This document shows, piece after piece, positions 1-8,137 of a stretch of DNA of 64,000 nucleotides. Below the pieces are notes generated by a model. It saw only the letters and a program-made list of their open reading frames with translations, made no database searches and had not been told where the DNA came from. The stretch comes from Burkholderia arboris. GTDB taxonomy: Bacteria; Pseudomonadota; Gammaproteobacteria; Burkholderiales; Burkholderiaceae. The number at the start of each line of letters is the position of its first letter. Within the stretch, counting starts at the first letter, position 1. Location: assembly GCF_902499125.1 (NCBI RefSeq), contig NZ_CABVPX010000024.1:62001-126000 (forward strand), read 5' to 3'. The position numbers were made by a program, and so were the translations under genes.

Positions 1-246
1 CTTGTCGGGCGCCGCAAGCGCCACCGCAGGCAGCTTCAGCTCGACGAACGCGGCAGGCTCCGCGCGCCCATGCACGAAGGTCCGGTTACGCGGCAGCACG
101 TTGAGCGTGCCCACCACGTTCGGCGCCAGGAAGCCGTTCCCGGCCAATCCCTCGACGTCCAGCAGCGCATCGGTCAACTCGGCAAACACCGGCCCCTCGT
201 CGTCCGGCGTGAAAACCCCTTCGGATACTGTCAGCGTAATCGGCAT
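1..246 (-). CDS. Tautomerase-family protein, 3' end cut by the window edge
   Basis: An open frame starts at an ATG (complement of 244-246) and runs off the left edge after 82 codons. The product begins MPITLTVSEG, so removal of Met1 leaves an N-terminal proline, the catalytic base of the tautomerase superfamily (4-oxalocrotonate tautomerase and relatives). Later segments FVHGR and FVELKLP fit the beta-alpha-beta pattern of that fold. The substrate cannot be read from the sequence. The gene is divergent from the TetR gene at 374, with a 127-bp spacer holding a strong inverted repeat, so it is probably that repressor's target. The family call is fairly secure from the N-terminus; the C-terminus is unseen. 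Confidence 0.6.
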   Translation of the reverse strand, partial: MPITLTVSEGVFTPDDEGPVFAELTDALLDVEGLAGNGFLAPNVVGTLNVLPRNRTFVHGRAEPAAFVELKLPAVALAAPDK

Positions 247-320
247 CGCACTTTCTCCAGGTCAGGTCATCGGAATCGTGACGTGATATAAATATCAGTC
301 ACTCTCTATACATTAGACAC

Positions 321-355
321 CGATCGCTCTCTATGCAAGCAATAAAGAGCGATCG
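321..355. promoter_or_regulatory. Inverted repeat in the tautomerase/TetR divergent promoter, likely TetR operator
   Basis: CGATCGCTCT (321-330) and AGAGCGATCG (346-355) are perfect 10-bp inverted arms around a 15-bp spacer. A further GATCGCTCT lies in direct orientation at 351-359. The position, just upstream of the TetR start at 374 and between two divergent genes, is where a local TetR repressor would bind. Binding by that protein is inferred. Confidence 0.5.
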
Positions 356-373
356 CTCTGAAGCGAGCCTGTC

Positions 374-970
374 ATGCGTTATTCCGTCGAGCACAAGCAC
401 GAAACCCGCACGCGCATCCTCGAAGCCGCGAGCCGCCTGTTCCGCCAGGAGGGCTATGGCGGCTCCGGCATCGGTCCGCTGACGAAGGCGGCCGGCGTCA
501 CCAACGGCGCGTTCTACGGACATTTCAAATCGAAAGGCGAGGCGTTCCGCAACGTCGTGCTCGACGGCCTCGACCAGCTCCGGCAAGGCGTCGCGACGTT
601 CAAGGCCGAGCATGGCGCGCGCTGGCGGCGCCCGTTCGTGTCGTTCTACCTCGGGCCCCGGCGCACCTGCGCACTCGGCGAAAGCTGTGCGCTGCCGAGC
701 CTGTCGCCCGAAGTGATGCGCGCCGACGACGACACGCGCGACGCATACGCAAAGGCGTTGCGGCAGATCGTCGACGAAGTGTCGTCCGGGCTCGGCGACA
801 CGCCCGACGACGACCGCGCGATCGCGTTCCTCGCGCTGCTGTCGGGCGGCGTCACGCTCGCACGCGCGGTGCGCGATCCCGAACTGGCGCAGCGCATCGC
901 CGATGCGGTCGGCCGGTATGCGGTGGTCATCGCCGAGCGTACGGACGTACGGCCCGAGCAGCAGCCATAG
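374..970 (+). CDS. TetR-family transcriptional regulator
   Basis: The 198-residue product has a TetR N-terminal helix-turn-helix at about residues 10-55 (TRTRILEAASRLFRQEGYGG, then TKAAGVTNGAFYGHFKSKGE), with the typical GAFYGHFKSK recognition-helix region. The rest is a ligand-binding domain of normal length. It is divergent from the tautomerase gene at 1-246, and an inverted repeat at 321-355 lies just upstream of its ATG. It probably represses itself and that neighbour. The inducer is unknown. A hairpin at 987-1018 separates it from the convergent efflux operon. Confidence 0.85.
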   Translation: MRYSVEHKHETRTRILEAASRLFRQEGYGGSGIGPLTKAAGVTNGAFYGHFKSKGEAFRNVVLDGLDQLRQGVATFKAEHGARWRRPFVSFYLGPRRTCALGESCALPSLSPEVMRADDDTRDAYAKALRQIVDEVSSGLGDTPDDDRAIAFLALLSGGVTLARAVRDPELAQRIADAVGRYAVVIAERTDVRPEQQP

Positions 971-986
971 CAAGCGGCCCATAAAA

Positions 987-1018
987 AACCCCGATCCGCG
1001 TTGCCACGGACCGGGGTT
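987..1018 (-). terminator. Rho-independent terminator of the efflux operon
   Basis: AACCCCG (987-993) pairs with CGGGGTT (1012-1018), with partial extension into the loop. Read on the minus strand the stem is followed by TTTTTTAT, a proper U-tract. It ends the llpE-ceoA-ceoB-opcM transcript 49 bp past opcM and may also stop the convergent TetR message. Confidence 0.8.
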
Positions 1019-1066
1019 CTGCTTCGTTCGGCCACCTGCGTGAACGGCCCTTGGCGGGCCGCTGTT

Positions 1067-2602
1067 TCAGCGCGCGGCGACCTCCGCCTTGACGGCCGCC
1101 GCATCGCCGACCGCCGTCGGCGCCGCACCCCAGCCGCCGCCGAGCGCGCGGATCAGGTTGACGGTCGACACGGCCTGCGCGCCAGTGAGCTGGTTCGCCT
1201 GCAGTTGCGACTGCAGCACCGAACGCTCGCTGTCGATCACGTCGAGATAGGCGACCTCGCCTTCCTGGTACTGCGTGCGCGACAGCGTCGCCGCACGGCG
1301 CGACGCATTGACGGCTGCATCCTGCGCGCGGATCTGGTCGTCGAGCAGACGCAGGTCGGAAAGATTGTCCTCGACCTCGCGGAACGCGACGAGTACCTGC
1401 TGCCGGTAGTTCGCGACCTGCTCGTCGTACTGCGCGCGCGCCTGCTGCACGCCGGCCGCCCGGCGCCCGCCGTCGAACAGCGGCAACGTCAGCGCGGTGC
1501 CCGCGAACGGCCCGAGCAGGAACGTGCGGCTCGACCACAGGAACAGGTTGCCGAGCGTCGACGCCTCATAGCCGAACGCTCCGGTGATATCGAGCTTCGG
1601 GAAGTACGCGGACTTCGCGAGGCCGATCCGCGCGTTCGCGGCCGCCATCGCCCGCTCGGCCGCCGACACGTCCGGACGGCGTTCGAGCAACGCGGACGGC
1701 AGGCCCGGCGGAATCTTCACCGCGACCGGCACGATCGGCGTTTCCTTGAACCCGAAATCCGCCGGTGCCTTGCCGAGCAGGATCGCGAGCGCATGCTCGG
1801 ACGCCGCGCGCCGGCGCGCGACGCCGACCGCATCGGCCTGTGCGCTCGCCAGCTCGTTCTTCGCACGCGATACGTCGAGCTCGCTGATGTCGCCTTCGTT
1901 GAAGCGGCGCTGCACGAGCTTCAGTGCCTGATCGCGCAGCTCCACCGTGCGGCGGTATAGGTCCTGGTCCGAATCGAGCTGGCGCAGTTCGAAGTAGTTC
2001 TGCGCGACGTCCGCCTGCAGCGCGAGCTGCACCGAACGGAACAGCGCTTCGCTCTGCGCCTGGTCGGCACGCGACGCCTCGACGTTGCGGCCGACGCGGC
2101 CGAACAGGTCGGCCTCGTACGACACCGTGCCCTGCGCACGCCACAGCGTCGCGTTGGTCGGGCCCGTGCCCTGCGGCTGGAACTGCGACGCCGACGACAG
2201 CCCCTGGCGCGTCGGCCCGAAACCGGCGCCGACCTGCGGGAACCACTGCGAACGCGCCGTACGCGTCGCCGCACGCGCTTCCTCGACACGCGCGGCCGCG
2301 GCCTTCAGGTTCTGGTTCGCGGCGAGCGCCTGCGTCTCGAGCGAATCGAGCACCGGGTCGCCGAACACTTTCCACCATTCGCCGCGATGTTCGCTGTCCG
2401 CGGGCTCGGCCGTCTTCCACGTGCCGGCCTGCTCGCCGGCGGCGAGCGTCGGCGCTTCCTTGAACGCGGCCGGCGCCGCGGCATCCGGGCGCTTGTAGTC
2501 GGGGCCCACCGCGCACGCGGCGAGCAGCGTCGCGAGCAGGGTGCTCGCGGCCGCCACCTTCGCGAAACGCATCAGGCCGTTCGTGTTGTGCAAGTTGTTC
2601 AT
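1067..2602 (-). CDS. opcM: Outer-membrane efflux lipoprotein of the CeoAB-OpcM system
   Basis: This 511-residue protein is an outer-membrane factor of the OprM/NodT family, the TolC-like exit duct of an RND pump. The N-terminus carries a lipoprotein signal ending LLAAC with Cys30 as the lipidated residue, followed by AVGPDYKRP, the usual start of this family. Two repeated outer-membrane-efflux domains follow. The ATG at 2602 is preferred because GAGGA lies 8 bases upstream; an in-frame ATG at 2620 would overlap ceoB but lacks such a site. It is the last gene of the minus-strand operon llpE-ceoA-ceoB-opcM (oprC in B. pseudomallei naming). The symbol rests on gene order and family; orthology was not tested. 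Confidence 0.9.
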   Translation of the reverse strand: MNNLHNTNGLMRFAKVAAASTLLATLLAACAVGPDYKRPDAAAPAAFKEAPTLAAGEQAGTWKTAEPADSEHRGEWWKVFGDPVLDSLETQALAANQNLKAAAARVEEARAATRTARSQWFPQVGAGFGPTRQGLSSASQFQPQGTGPTNATLWRAQGTVSYEADLFGRVGRNVEASRADQAQSEALFRSVQLALQADVAQNYFELRQLDSDQDLYRRTVELRDQALKLVQRRFNEGDISELDVSRAKNELASAQADAVGVARRRAASEHALAILLGKAPADFGFKETPIVPVAVKIPPGLPSALLERRPDVSAAERAMAAANARIGLAKSAYFPKLDITGAFGYEASTLGNLFLWSSRTFLLGPFAGTALTLPLFDGGRRAAGVQQARAQYDEQVANYRQQVLVAFREVEDNLSDLRLLDDQIRAQDAAVNASRRAATLSRTQYQEGEVAYLDVIDSERSVLQSQLQANQLTGAQAVSTVNLIRALGGGWGAAPTAVGDAAAVKAEVAAR

Positions 2603-2612
2603 GTTGTTGTCC

Positions 2613-5600
2613 TCAAGCATCCGATGCAGGCACGCCCGGAGTCGTCACGCCGTAACCCGCCGAGTCCTTGCCGGCGACGTGGATCTTGCCGCCCGCGAGC
2701 GTCCGCAGCACGACGTAGAACACCGGCGTCAGCATCAGCCCGAACAGCGTCACGCCGAGCATCCCGAAGAACACCGCGACACCCATCGCATGGCGCATTT
2801 CCGAACCGGCCCCCGTCGACGTGACGAGCGGCACGACACCCATGATGAACGCGATCGACGTCATCAGGATCGGGCGCAGCCGCAGCCGGCTCGCCTCGAT
2901 CGCGGCCTCGAGCGGCGTCCTGCCGTCGTGTTCGAGCTCGCGTGCGAATTCGACGATCAGGATCGCGTTCTTCGCCGACAACCCCACCAGCACCATCAGA
3001 CCGATCTGCGTGAAGATGTTGTTGTCGCCCTGCGTGAGCCACACGCCCGTCAGCGCCGACAGAATGCTCATCGGCACGATCAGGATCACCGCGAGCGGCA
3101 GCGTCAGGCTTTCATACAGCGCGGCGAGCACGAGGAACACGAGCAGCACGCTGATCGGGAACACATACATCGCCGAATCGCCCGCAAGAATCTGCTGGTA
3201 CGTGAGGTCGGTCCACTCGAACCGCACGCCGCGCGGCAGCGTTTCGTGCGCGATGCGCTCGATCGCGGCCTGCGCCTGCCCCGACGAGAAACCCGGCGCC
3301 GGTCCGCCGTTGATGTCGGCCGCCGTGTAGCCGTTGTAGCGCACGACCATTTCCGGGCCGAACGTCGGCGTCACCGTGACGAGCGACGACAGCGGCACCA
3401 TCTCGCCCTTGTCGTTGCGCGTCTTCAGTTGCAGGATGTCGTCCGCGCGCTGGCGGAACGGCGCATCGGCCTGCACGCGCACCTGGTACACGCGCCCGAA
3501 GCGGTTGAAGTCGTTCACGTACAGCGAGCCGAGATACACCTGCATCGTGTTGAACACGTCCGTGACCGGCACGCCGAGCTGCTTCGCCTTCACGCGGTCG
3601 AGATCGACGTTGAGCTGCGGCACGTTGATCTGGTAACTCGTGAACAGCGGGCCGAGTTCAGGCGCCTGCTGCGCGCGCTTGATGAAGTCGTTGGTCGCAT
3701 CCGCGAGCCGCGCATAGCCGACCGCACCGCGATCCTCGATCTGCATCTTGAACCCGCCGAGCGTACCGAGGCCCAGCACCGGCGGCGGCGGGAACACCGC
3801 CACGAACGAGTCCTTCATCGTGCTGTACTGCTGGTTCAGCGCACCCGCGATCGCGCCGGCCGACAGCGCCTTGCCATGCCGTTCCGAGAACGGCTTCAGC
3901 GTGACGAACACGATGCCCGCGCTCGAGCTGTTGGTGAAACCGTTCACCGACAGCCCCGGGAACGCCACCGCGCTCTCGACGCCCGGCTGCTTCAGCGCGA
4001 TCGAACCCATGTCGCGGATCACCTTCTCGGTGCGATCGAGCGATGCACCGTTCGGCAACTGCGCGAACGCGATCAGGTATTCCTTGTCCTGCGCGGGCAC
4101 GAAGCCGCCCGGCACGACCTTCGACACGAGCACGGTCGCGCCCACCAGCACGAGGTACACGCCGAGCATCAGCGTCTTGCGCGACAGCACGCCGCGCACG
4201 CCGCGGCCGTAGTTCTCCGCGCCGCGATGGAACACCTTGTTGAAGCCGCGGAAGAAACCGCCGAGCACGCGGTTCATCACGCGCGTGAGCCAGTCCTCCT
4301 TGTCGCCATGGCCCTTCAGCAGGATCGCGGACAGCGCCGGCGACAGCGTCAGCGAGTTGAACGCCGAGATCACCGTCGAGATCGCGATGGTCATCGCGAA
4401 CTGCTTGTAGAACTGGCCGGTCAGGCCCGACATGAACGCGAGCGGCACGAACACGGCGACGAGCGTCAGCGCGATCGCGATGATCGGCCCGCTCACTTCC
4501 TGCATCGCCTTGTAGGTGGCCTGCCGCGCGTTCATCCCGCTCTCGATGTTCCGCTCGACGTTCTCGACCACGACGATCGCATCGTCGACCACGATCCCGA
4601 TCGCGAGCACCATCCCGAACAATGACAACGCGTTGATCGAATACCCGAACGCCAGCAGCAGCGAGAACGTGCCGATGATCGACACCGGCACCGCAATCAG
4701 CGGAATCAGCGACGCACGCCAGGTCTGCAGGAACACGATCACGACGATCACGACCAGCGCGATCGCTTCGAGCAGCGTGTGCACGACGGCCTTGATCGAC
4801 GAGCGCACGAACTGCGTCGGGTCATAGACGATCTTGTAGTCGATGCCCGCCGGCATGTCCTGCTTCAGCTCGGCCATCGTCTTGCGCACTTCGTCCGAAA
4901 TCTGCAGCGAGTTCGCGCCCGGCGACTGGTTGATCGCCATCGCGACGGCCGGCTTGTTGTCGAGCAGCGAGCGCAGCCCGTATTCGGACGCATCGAGCTC
5001 GATCCGCGCGATGTCGCGCAGGCGCGTGACGCCGCCGTCCGGCGTCGTCTTCACGACGATGTCGCCGAATTCGTCTTCCGTCTGCAGACGGCCGCGCGCG
5101 TTCACCGACAGTTGCAGCGGCGTGCCCGGCAGCGACGGCGATGCGCCGATCACGCCGGCCGCGACCTGCACGTTCTGCTCGCGGATCGACTGCACCACGT
5201 CCTCGGCCGACAGCCCGCGCTGCGCGACCTTCTGCGGATCGAGCCACACGCGCATCGCGTAGTCGCCCGAACCCCACAGCTGCACCTGGCCGACGCCCTG
5301 GATCCGCGACAGGCGATCCTTCACGTTGATCAGCGCGTAGTTGCGCAGGTAGGTCATGTCGTAGCGGTTGTCCGGCGAGATCAGGTGGACCACCATCGTC
5401 AGCGTCGGCGAGCTCTTCACCGTCGTGATGCCGAGCCGCTGCACGTCTTCCGGCAAGCGCGGCAGCGCCTGGTTCACGCGGTTCTGCACGAGCTGCGTGG
5501 CCTTGTCCGGATCGGTGCCGAGCTTGAACGTGACGGTAATCGTCATGTTGCCGTCGCTGTTCGCCTGCGACTGCATGTAGAGCATGTCCTCGACGCCGTT

Positions 5601-5813
5601 GATCTGCTCCTCGAGCGGCGACGCGACGGTCTCGGCGATCACTTTCGGGTTCGCGCCCGGGTACTGCGCCTTCACGATCACGGAAGGCGGCACGACTTCC
5701 GGATATTCCGAAATCGGCAGCAGGAACATCGCGATCACCCCGCCGAGCAGGATGATCACCGATAGGACTCCTGCAAAGATCGGCCGGTCGATAAAGAATT
5801 TGGAAATGTTCAT
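2613..5813 (-). CDS. ceoB: RND multidrug efflux transporter, inner-membrane pump CeoB/BpeF
   Basis: The 1066-residue length and architecture are those of HAE-1 RND pumps. It starts MNISKFFIDRPIFAGVLSVI and has two sets of six membrane segments separated by large periplasmic porter/docking loops. The proton-relay aspartates are seen in IGIVVDDAIVVVENVERN in TM4, and GLSAKNAILIVEFARELEHD is the matching repeat in TM10. It exports drugs using the proton gradient, taking substrates from the periplasm and membrane and passing them to opcM through ceoA. The ceo/bpe system is known for chloramphenicol, trimethoprim and fluoroquinolone efflux. The ATG is 45 bp downstream of ceoA, and the stop overlaps the alternative opcM start. 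Confidence 0.93.
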   Translation of the reverse strand: MNISKFFIDRPIFAGVLSVIILLGGVIAMFLLPISEYPEVVPPSVIVKAQYPGANPKVIAETVASPLEEQINGVEDMLYMQSQANSDGNMTITVTFKLGTDPDKATQLVQNRVNQALPRLPEDVQRLGITTVKSSPTLTMVVHLISPDNRYDMTYLRNYALINVKDRLSRIQGVGQVQLWGSGDYAMRVWLDPQKVAQRGLSAEDVVQSIREQNVQVAAGVIGASPSLPGTPLQLSVNARGRLQTEDEFGDIVVKTTPDGGVTRLRDIARIELDASEYGLRSLLDNKPAVAMAINQSPGANSLQISDEVRKTMAELKQDMPAGIDYKIVYDPTQFVRSSIKAVVHTLLEAIALVVIVVIVFLQTWRASLIPLIAVPVSIIGTFSLLLAFGYSINALSLFGMVLAIGIVVDDAIVVVENVERNIESGMNARQATYKAMQEVSGPIIAIALTLVAVFVPLAFMSGLTGQFYKQFAMTIAISTVISAFNSLTLSPALSAILLKGHGDKEDWLTRVMNRVLGGFFRGFNKVFHRGAENYGRGVRGVLSRKTLMLGVYLVLVGATVLVSKVVPGGFVPAQDKEYLIAFAQLPNGASLDRTEKVIRDMGSIALKQPGVESAVAFPGLSVNGFTNSSSAGIVFVTLKPFSERHGKALSAGAIAGALNQQYSTMKDSFVAVFPPPPVLGLGTLGGFKMQIEDRGAVGYARLADATNDFIKRAQQAPELGPLFTSYQINVPQLNVDLDRVKAKQLGVPVTDVFNTMQVYLGSLYVNDFNRFGRVYQVRVQADAPFRQRADDILQLKTRNDKGEMVPLSSLVTVTPTFGPEMVVRYNGYTAADINGGPAPGFSSGQAQAAIERIAHETLPRGVRFEWTDLTYQQILAGDSAMYVFPISVLLVFLVLAALYESLTLPLAVILIVPMSILSALTGVWLTQGDNNIFTQIGLMVLVGLSAKNAILIVEFARELEHDGRTPLEAAIEASRLRLRPILMTSIAFIMGVVPLVTSTGAGSEMRHAMGVAVFFGMLGVTLFGLMLTPVFYVVLRTLAGGKIHVAGKDSAGYGVTTPGVPASDA

Positions 5814-5858
5814 GTGTGGCTCTGTCTGGTTGAACGCGGATGCGAAGCGGCGGGCCGC

Positions 5859-7076
5859 TTACGAATCCGCCTTCGCCGGTGCGGCCGGCTTCGCGTTGTT
5901 CGCGAGCGGCGCGGACGGCGCATCGCCGCCCGTCATCGGGACCATGTGCGGCTTCACCTGCTCGCCAGGGCGCACGCGCTGCGTGCCGTTCACGACCACG
6001 CGATCGCCGGCCGCCAGCCCGCTCACGATCACGCGGCGGTTGCCGTGCTGCATCCCCTGCTGCACTTCGCGGTACGACACGCGGCCCTGCTGGTCGACGA
6101 CGAACACGAACTTCTTGTCCTGGTCGGTGTTGATCGCCGCATCGTCGACGAGCAATGCCTCGTGCGGCGCGCTGCCGCCCACCTTCACGCGTGCGTACAG
6201 GCCCGGGACGAGCGCGCCGTCGGCGTTGTCGAAGCGTGCGCGCACGCGGATCGTGCCCGACGACGTATCGAGCCGGTTGTCGACCGAGTCGATCTCGCCG
6301 CTGCGCGAATAGCCGGTCTCGTTCGCGAGGCCCAGCTCGACCGGCACCTTGCGGCCGCTGCGCGCGCCGTTGATGTATTGCAAATAGGTCTGTTCGTCCG
6401 CGTCGAACGATGCGTAGATCGGCGATACCGACACCAGCGTCGTCAGCGGCGCGGCCGACGCGCCGGCCGACACGACGTTGCCGAGCGTGATTTCCGCGCG
6501 CGACACGCGGCCCGACACGGGCGCGGTGATCCGCGTATAGCCGAGGTTGATGCGCGCCGTTTCCAGCGCGGCGTCAGCAGCCTTCAGGTTCGCCGCCGCC
6601 TCACGCGCCGCGTTCTGCTTCTCGTCGTAGTCGCGCTTCGCGATCGCGTTGTCGCCGATCAGCCGCTGCGCGCGCTGCCAATCCGTCTGCGCATAGCCGT
6701 TGCGCGCCTGGGCGGCGGCGAGCTGCGCGGCCGCGCGATCGGTTTCGGCCTGGTACGGGCGCGGGTCGATCACGAACAGCACGTCGCCCTTCTTCACGAG
6801 CGCGCCGTCCTTGAAGTTCACCGCGACGATCGTGCCCGATACCTGCGGGCGCACGTCGACTTTCTCGACCGCCTCGAGGCGGCCCGAGTAGCTTTGCCAG
6901 TCGGTCACGGTCTGCGGGACGACGGTCGCGACGTCGACTTCGGGCAGCGGCGCTGCCGCTTTCTCGGGCGCGTTCGCATTGACGCGCATCGCGCCGAACG
7001 TGCCGAGGCCGACGACGGCGAGCGTCACGATCGCCGCGGTGGCGATTCGCGAACGGGAGGTGCGTAGGATGGCCAT
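5859..7076 (-). CDS. ceoA: RND periplasmic adaptor (membrane fusion protein) CeoA/BpeE
   Basis: This 405-residue HlyD-like adaptor bridges the pump and the outer-membrane duct. An N-terminal membrane anchor (about residues 8-30) is followed by the first lipoyl half around GRLEAVEKVDVRPQVSGTIV. Next come an alpha-hairpin rich in Ala/Gln, the second lipoyl half (TRITAPVSGRVSRAEITLGN), a beta-barrel and a membrane-proximal domain. No lipobox cysteine is present, so it is probably held by the uncleaved helix. The ATG at 7076 is chosen because the family N-terminus MAILRTSRSR begins there; the longer open frame upstream overlaps llpE. It sits 32 bp below llpE. Confidence 0.92.
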   Translation of the reverse strand: MAILRTSRSRIATAAIVTLAVVGLGTFGAMRVNANAPEKAAAPLPEVDVATVVPQTVTDWQSYSGRLEAVEKVDVRPQVSGTIVAVNFKDGALVKKGDVLFVIDPRPYQAETDRAAAQLAAAQARNGYAQTDWQRAQRLIGDNAIAKRDYDEKQNAAREAAANLKAADAALETARINLGYTRITAPVSGRVSRAEITLGNVVSAGASAAPLTTLVSVSPIYASFDADEQTYLQYINGARSGRKVPVELGLANETGYSRSGEIDSVDNRLDTSSGTIRVRARFDNADGALVPGLYARVKVGGSAPHEALLVDDAAINTDQDKKFVFVVDQQGRVSYREVQQGMQHGNRRVIVSGLAAGDRVVVNGTQRVRPGEQVKPHMVPMTGGDAPSAPLANNAKPAAPAKADS

Positions 7077-7108
7077 GTGGATCTCCAGTAAACGTGGATT
7101 GGTTTTGG

Positions 7109-7963
7109 TTATGGGTTCGGCTGGCGCGCCTGGAAGCGGCACTGGAAGAAGCGCACGGCTTCCTCGAATGCGGCTTCGTGCGTGGCGAGCGTCGCGTGCG
7201 TGATGTCCGGGTAGCGGATCACCTGCGTGAGCACGCCCGACGAGATCAGGCAGCTCGCATATTTCTCCGCTTCGACGTGCAGCACGTCGTTCTGCGCGGT
7301 GACGACGAGCGTCGGCGGCAGCCCCGCGAGGCGCACCGATTCGAGCGGCGCCGCGTACGGGTGGATGCGCTGCGCCGCCTGCGGCAGATACGCGCGATAA
7401 CAGGCCGCGCATTCGCGCGCGGTGATGTCGGAGGCGAGACGTTCGGCGTCGCCGATGCGCGTCATGCTCGGGTCGAGCATCGGCCCGAACAGCGCCTGCG
7501 CGACGATCGACACTTCACCGCGGTCACGTGCGATGAAGGCGAGACAGTTCGCGAGCTGGCCGCCCGCGTCGTGGCCCGCGACCCCGATCTTCTTCGGGTT
7601 GCCGCCGAACGCGCGGGCGCGTGTCGCGGCCCACACGGCGGCGCGATACGCATCCTCCGGCGCGGCCGGAAAAGGAAAGGCCGGCGCGAGCGAATAGTCG
7701 ACCGACACTACGAGAGCTGGTAAGCGTTCTGCTAAAAAACGCGCGGCGAAATCCGCGTCTTCGAGCGAACCGCGGACGAAACCGCCGCCGTGGAAATAAA
7801 GCACTACTGGCAACCCGGTCTTGTCCGGGCGGCGGTAGAGGCGCAGCACGATGTCCTGCGCGTAGCCGGGAATTTCCACTTCGGCGACCGTCAGCGCCGC
7901 GCCTGCCAAGGCTTGCGCGGGCAGCGCGGCTTTCAGGAATTTGCTGAATTCAGAAGCGTCCAT
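7109..7963 (-). CDS. llpE: Alpha/beta-hydrolase LlpE, first gene of the ceo efflux operon; Asp replaces the usual nucleophile Ser
   Basis: The 284-residue protein belongs to the hormone-sensitive-lipase branch of alpha/beta hydrolases. It shows the oxyanion-hole motif HGGGF (58-62) and a DYSLAPAFPFPAAPED stretch typical of the branch. The C-terminal triad candidates are in QNDVL and ITHATL. The nucleophile elbow reads GHDAGG (130-135) where the family has GDSAGG, so Asp132 sits in the serine position. llpE is known as the leading gene of the ceo/bpeEF operons, where its role in drug resistance is unclear. The ATG at 7963 starts MDASEFSKFL; an upstream in-frame extension runs into the promoter region. 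Confidence 0.85.
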   Translation of the reverse strand: MDASEFSKFLKAALPAQALAGAALTVAEVEIPGYAQDIVLRLYRRPDKTGLPVVLYFHGGGFVRGSLEDADFAARFLAERLPALVVSVDYSLAPAFPFPAAPEDAYRAAVWAATRARAFGGNPKKIGVAGHDAGGQLANCLAFIARDRGEVSIVAQALFGPMLDPSMTRIGDAERLASDITARECAACYRAYLPQAAQRIHPYAAPLESVRLAGLPPTLVVTAQNDVLHVEAEKYASCLISSGVLTQVIRYPDITHATLATHEAAFEEAVRFFQCRFQARQPNP

Positions 7964-8068
7964 GACGATGCAGCATCCATTTCGAGATGGAACGAATTCT
8001 GGGTCCGGCAGACATTGGGATAAATGCCTATAATCCGGCAACACAATTCAACGCCCCCGAACAATCCG

Positions 8069-8100
8069 AGGCTGCGTTTACCCACGAGGTAGCGCAGCCT
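8069..8100 (+). promoter_or_regulatory. Long hairpin in the leader upstream of ceoR
   Basis: AGGCTGCG (8069-8076) pairs with CGCAGCCT (8093-8100). Inside it TACC (8079-8082) pairs with GGTA (8088-8091), giving a two-part stem of 12 pairs with a small internal loop and a CACGA loop. It lies 37 bp before the ceoR start, inside the divergent llpE/ceoR promoter. It lacks a U-tract. It could be a leader structure for ceoR, part of the llpE leader read on the other strand, or an operator. Confidence 0.4.
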
Positions 8101-8137
8101 TGTCGTTCCGGAGGCTCATTAGATTGCGGAGGTTGTG

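Noticed and set aside
2541..4625. Very long plus-strand open frame (694 codons) opposite the RND pump gene
   Set aside because: It is His/Arg-rich shadow sequence antisense to ceoB, with no family features; long antisense frames are expected in GC-rich DNA.
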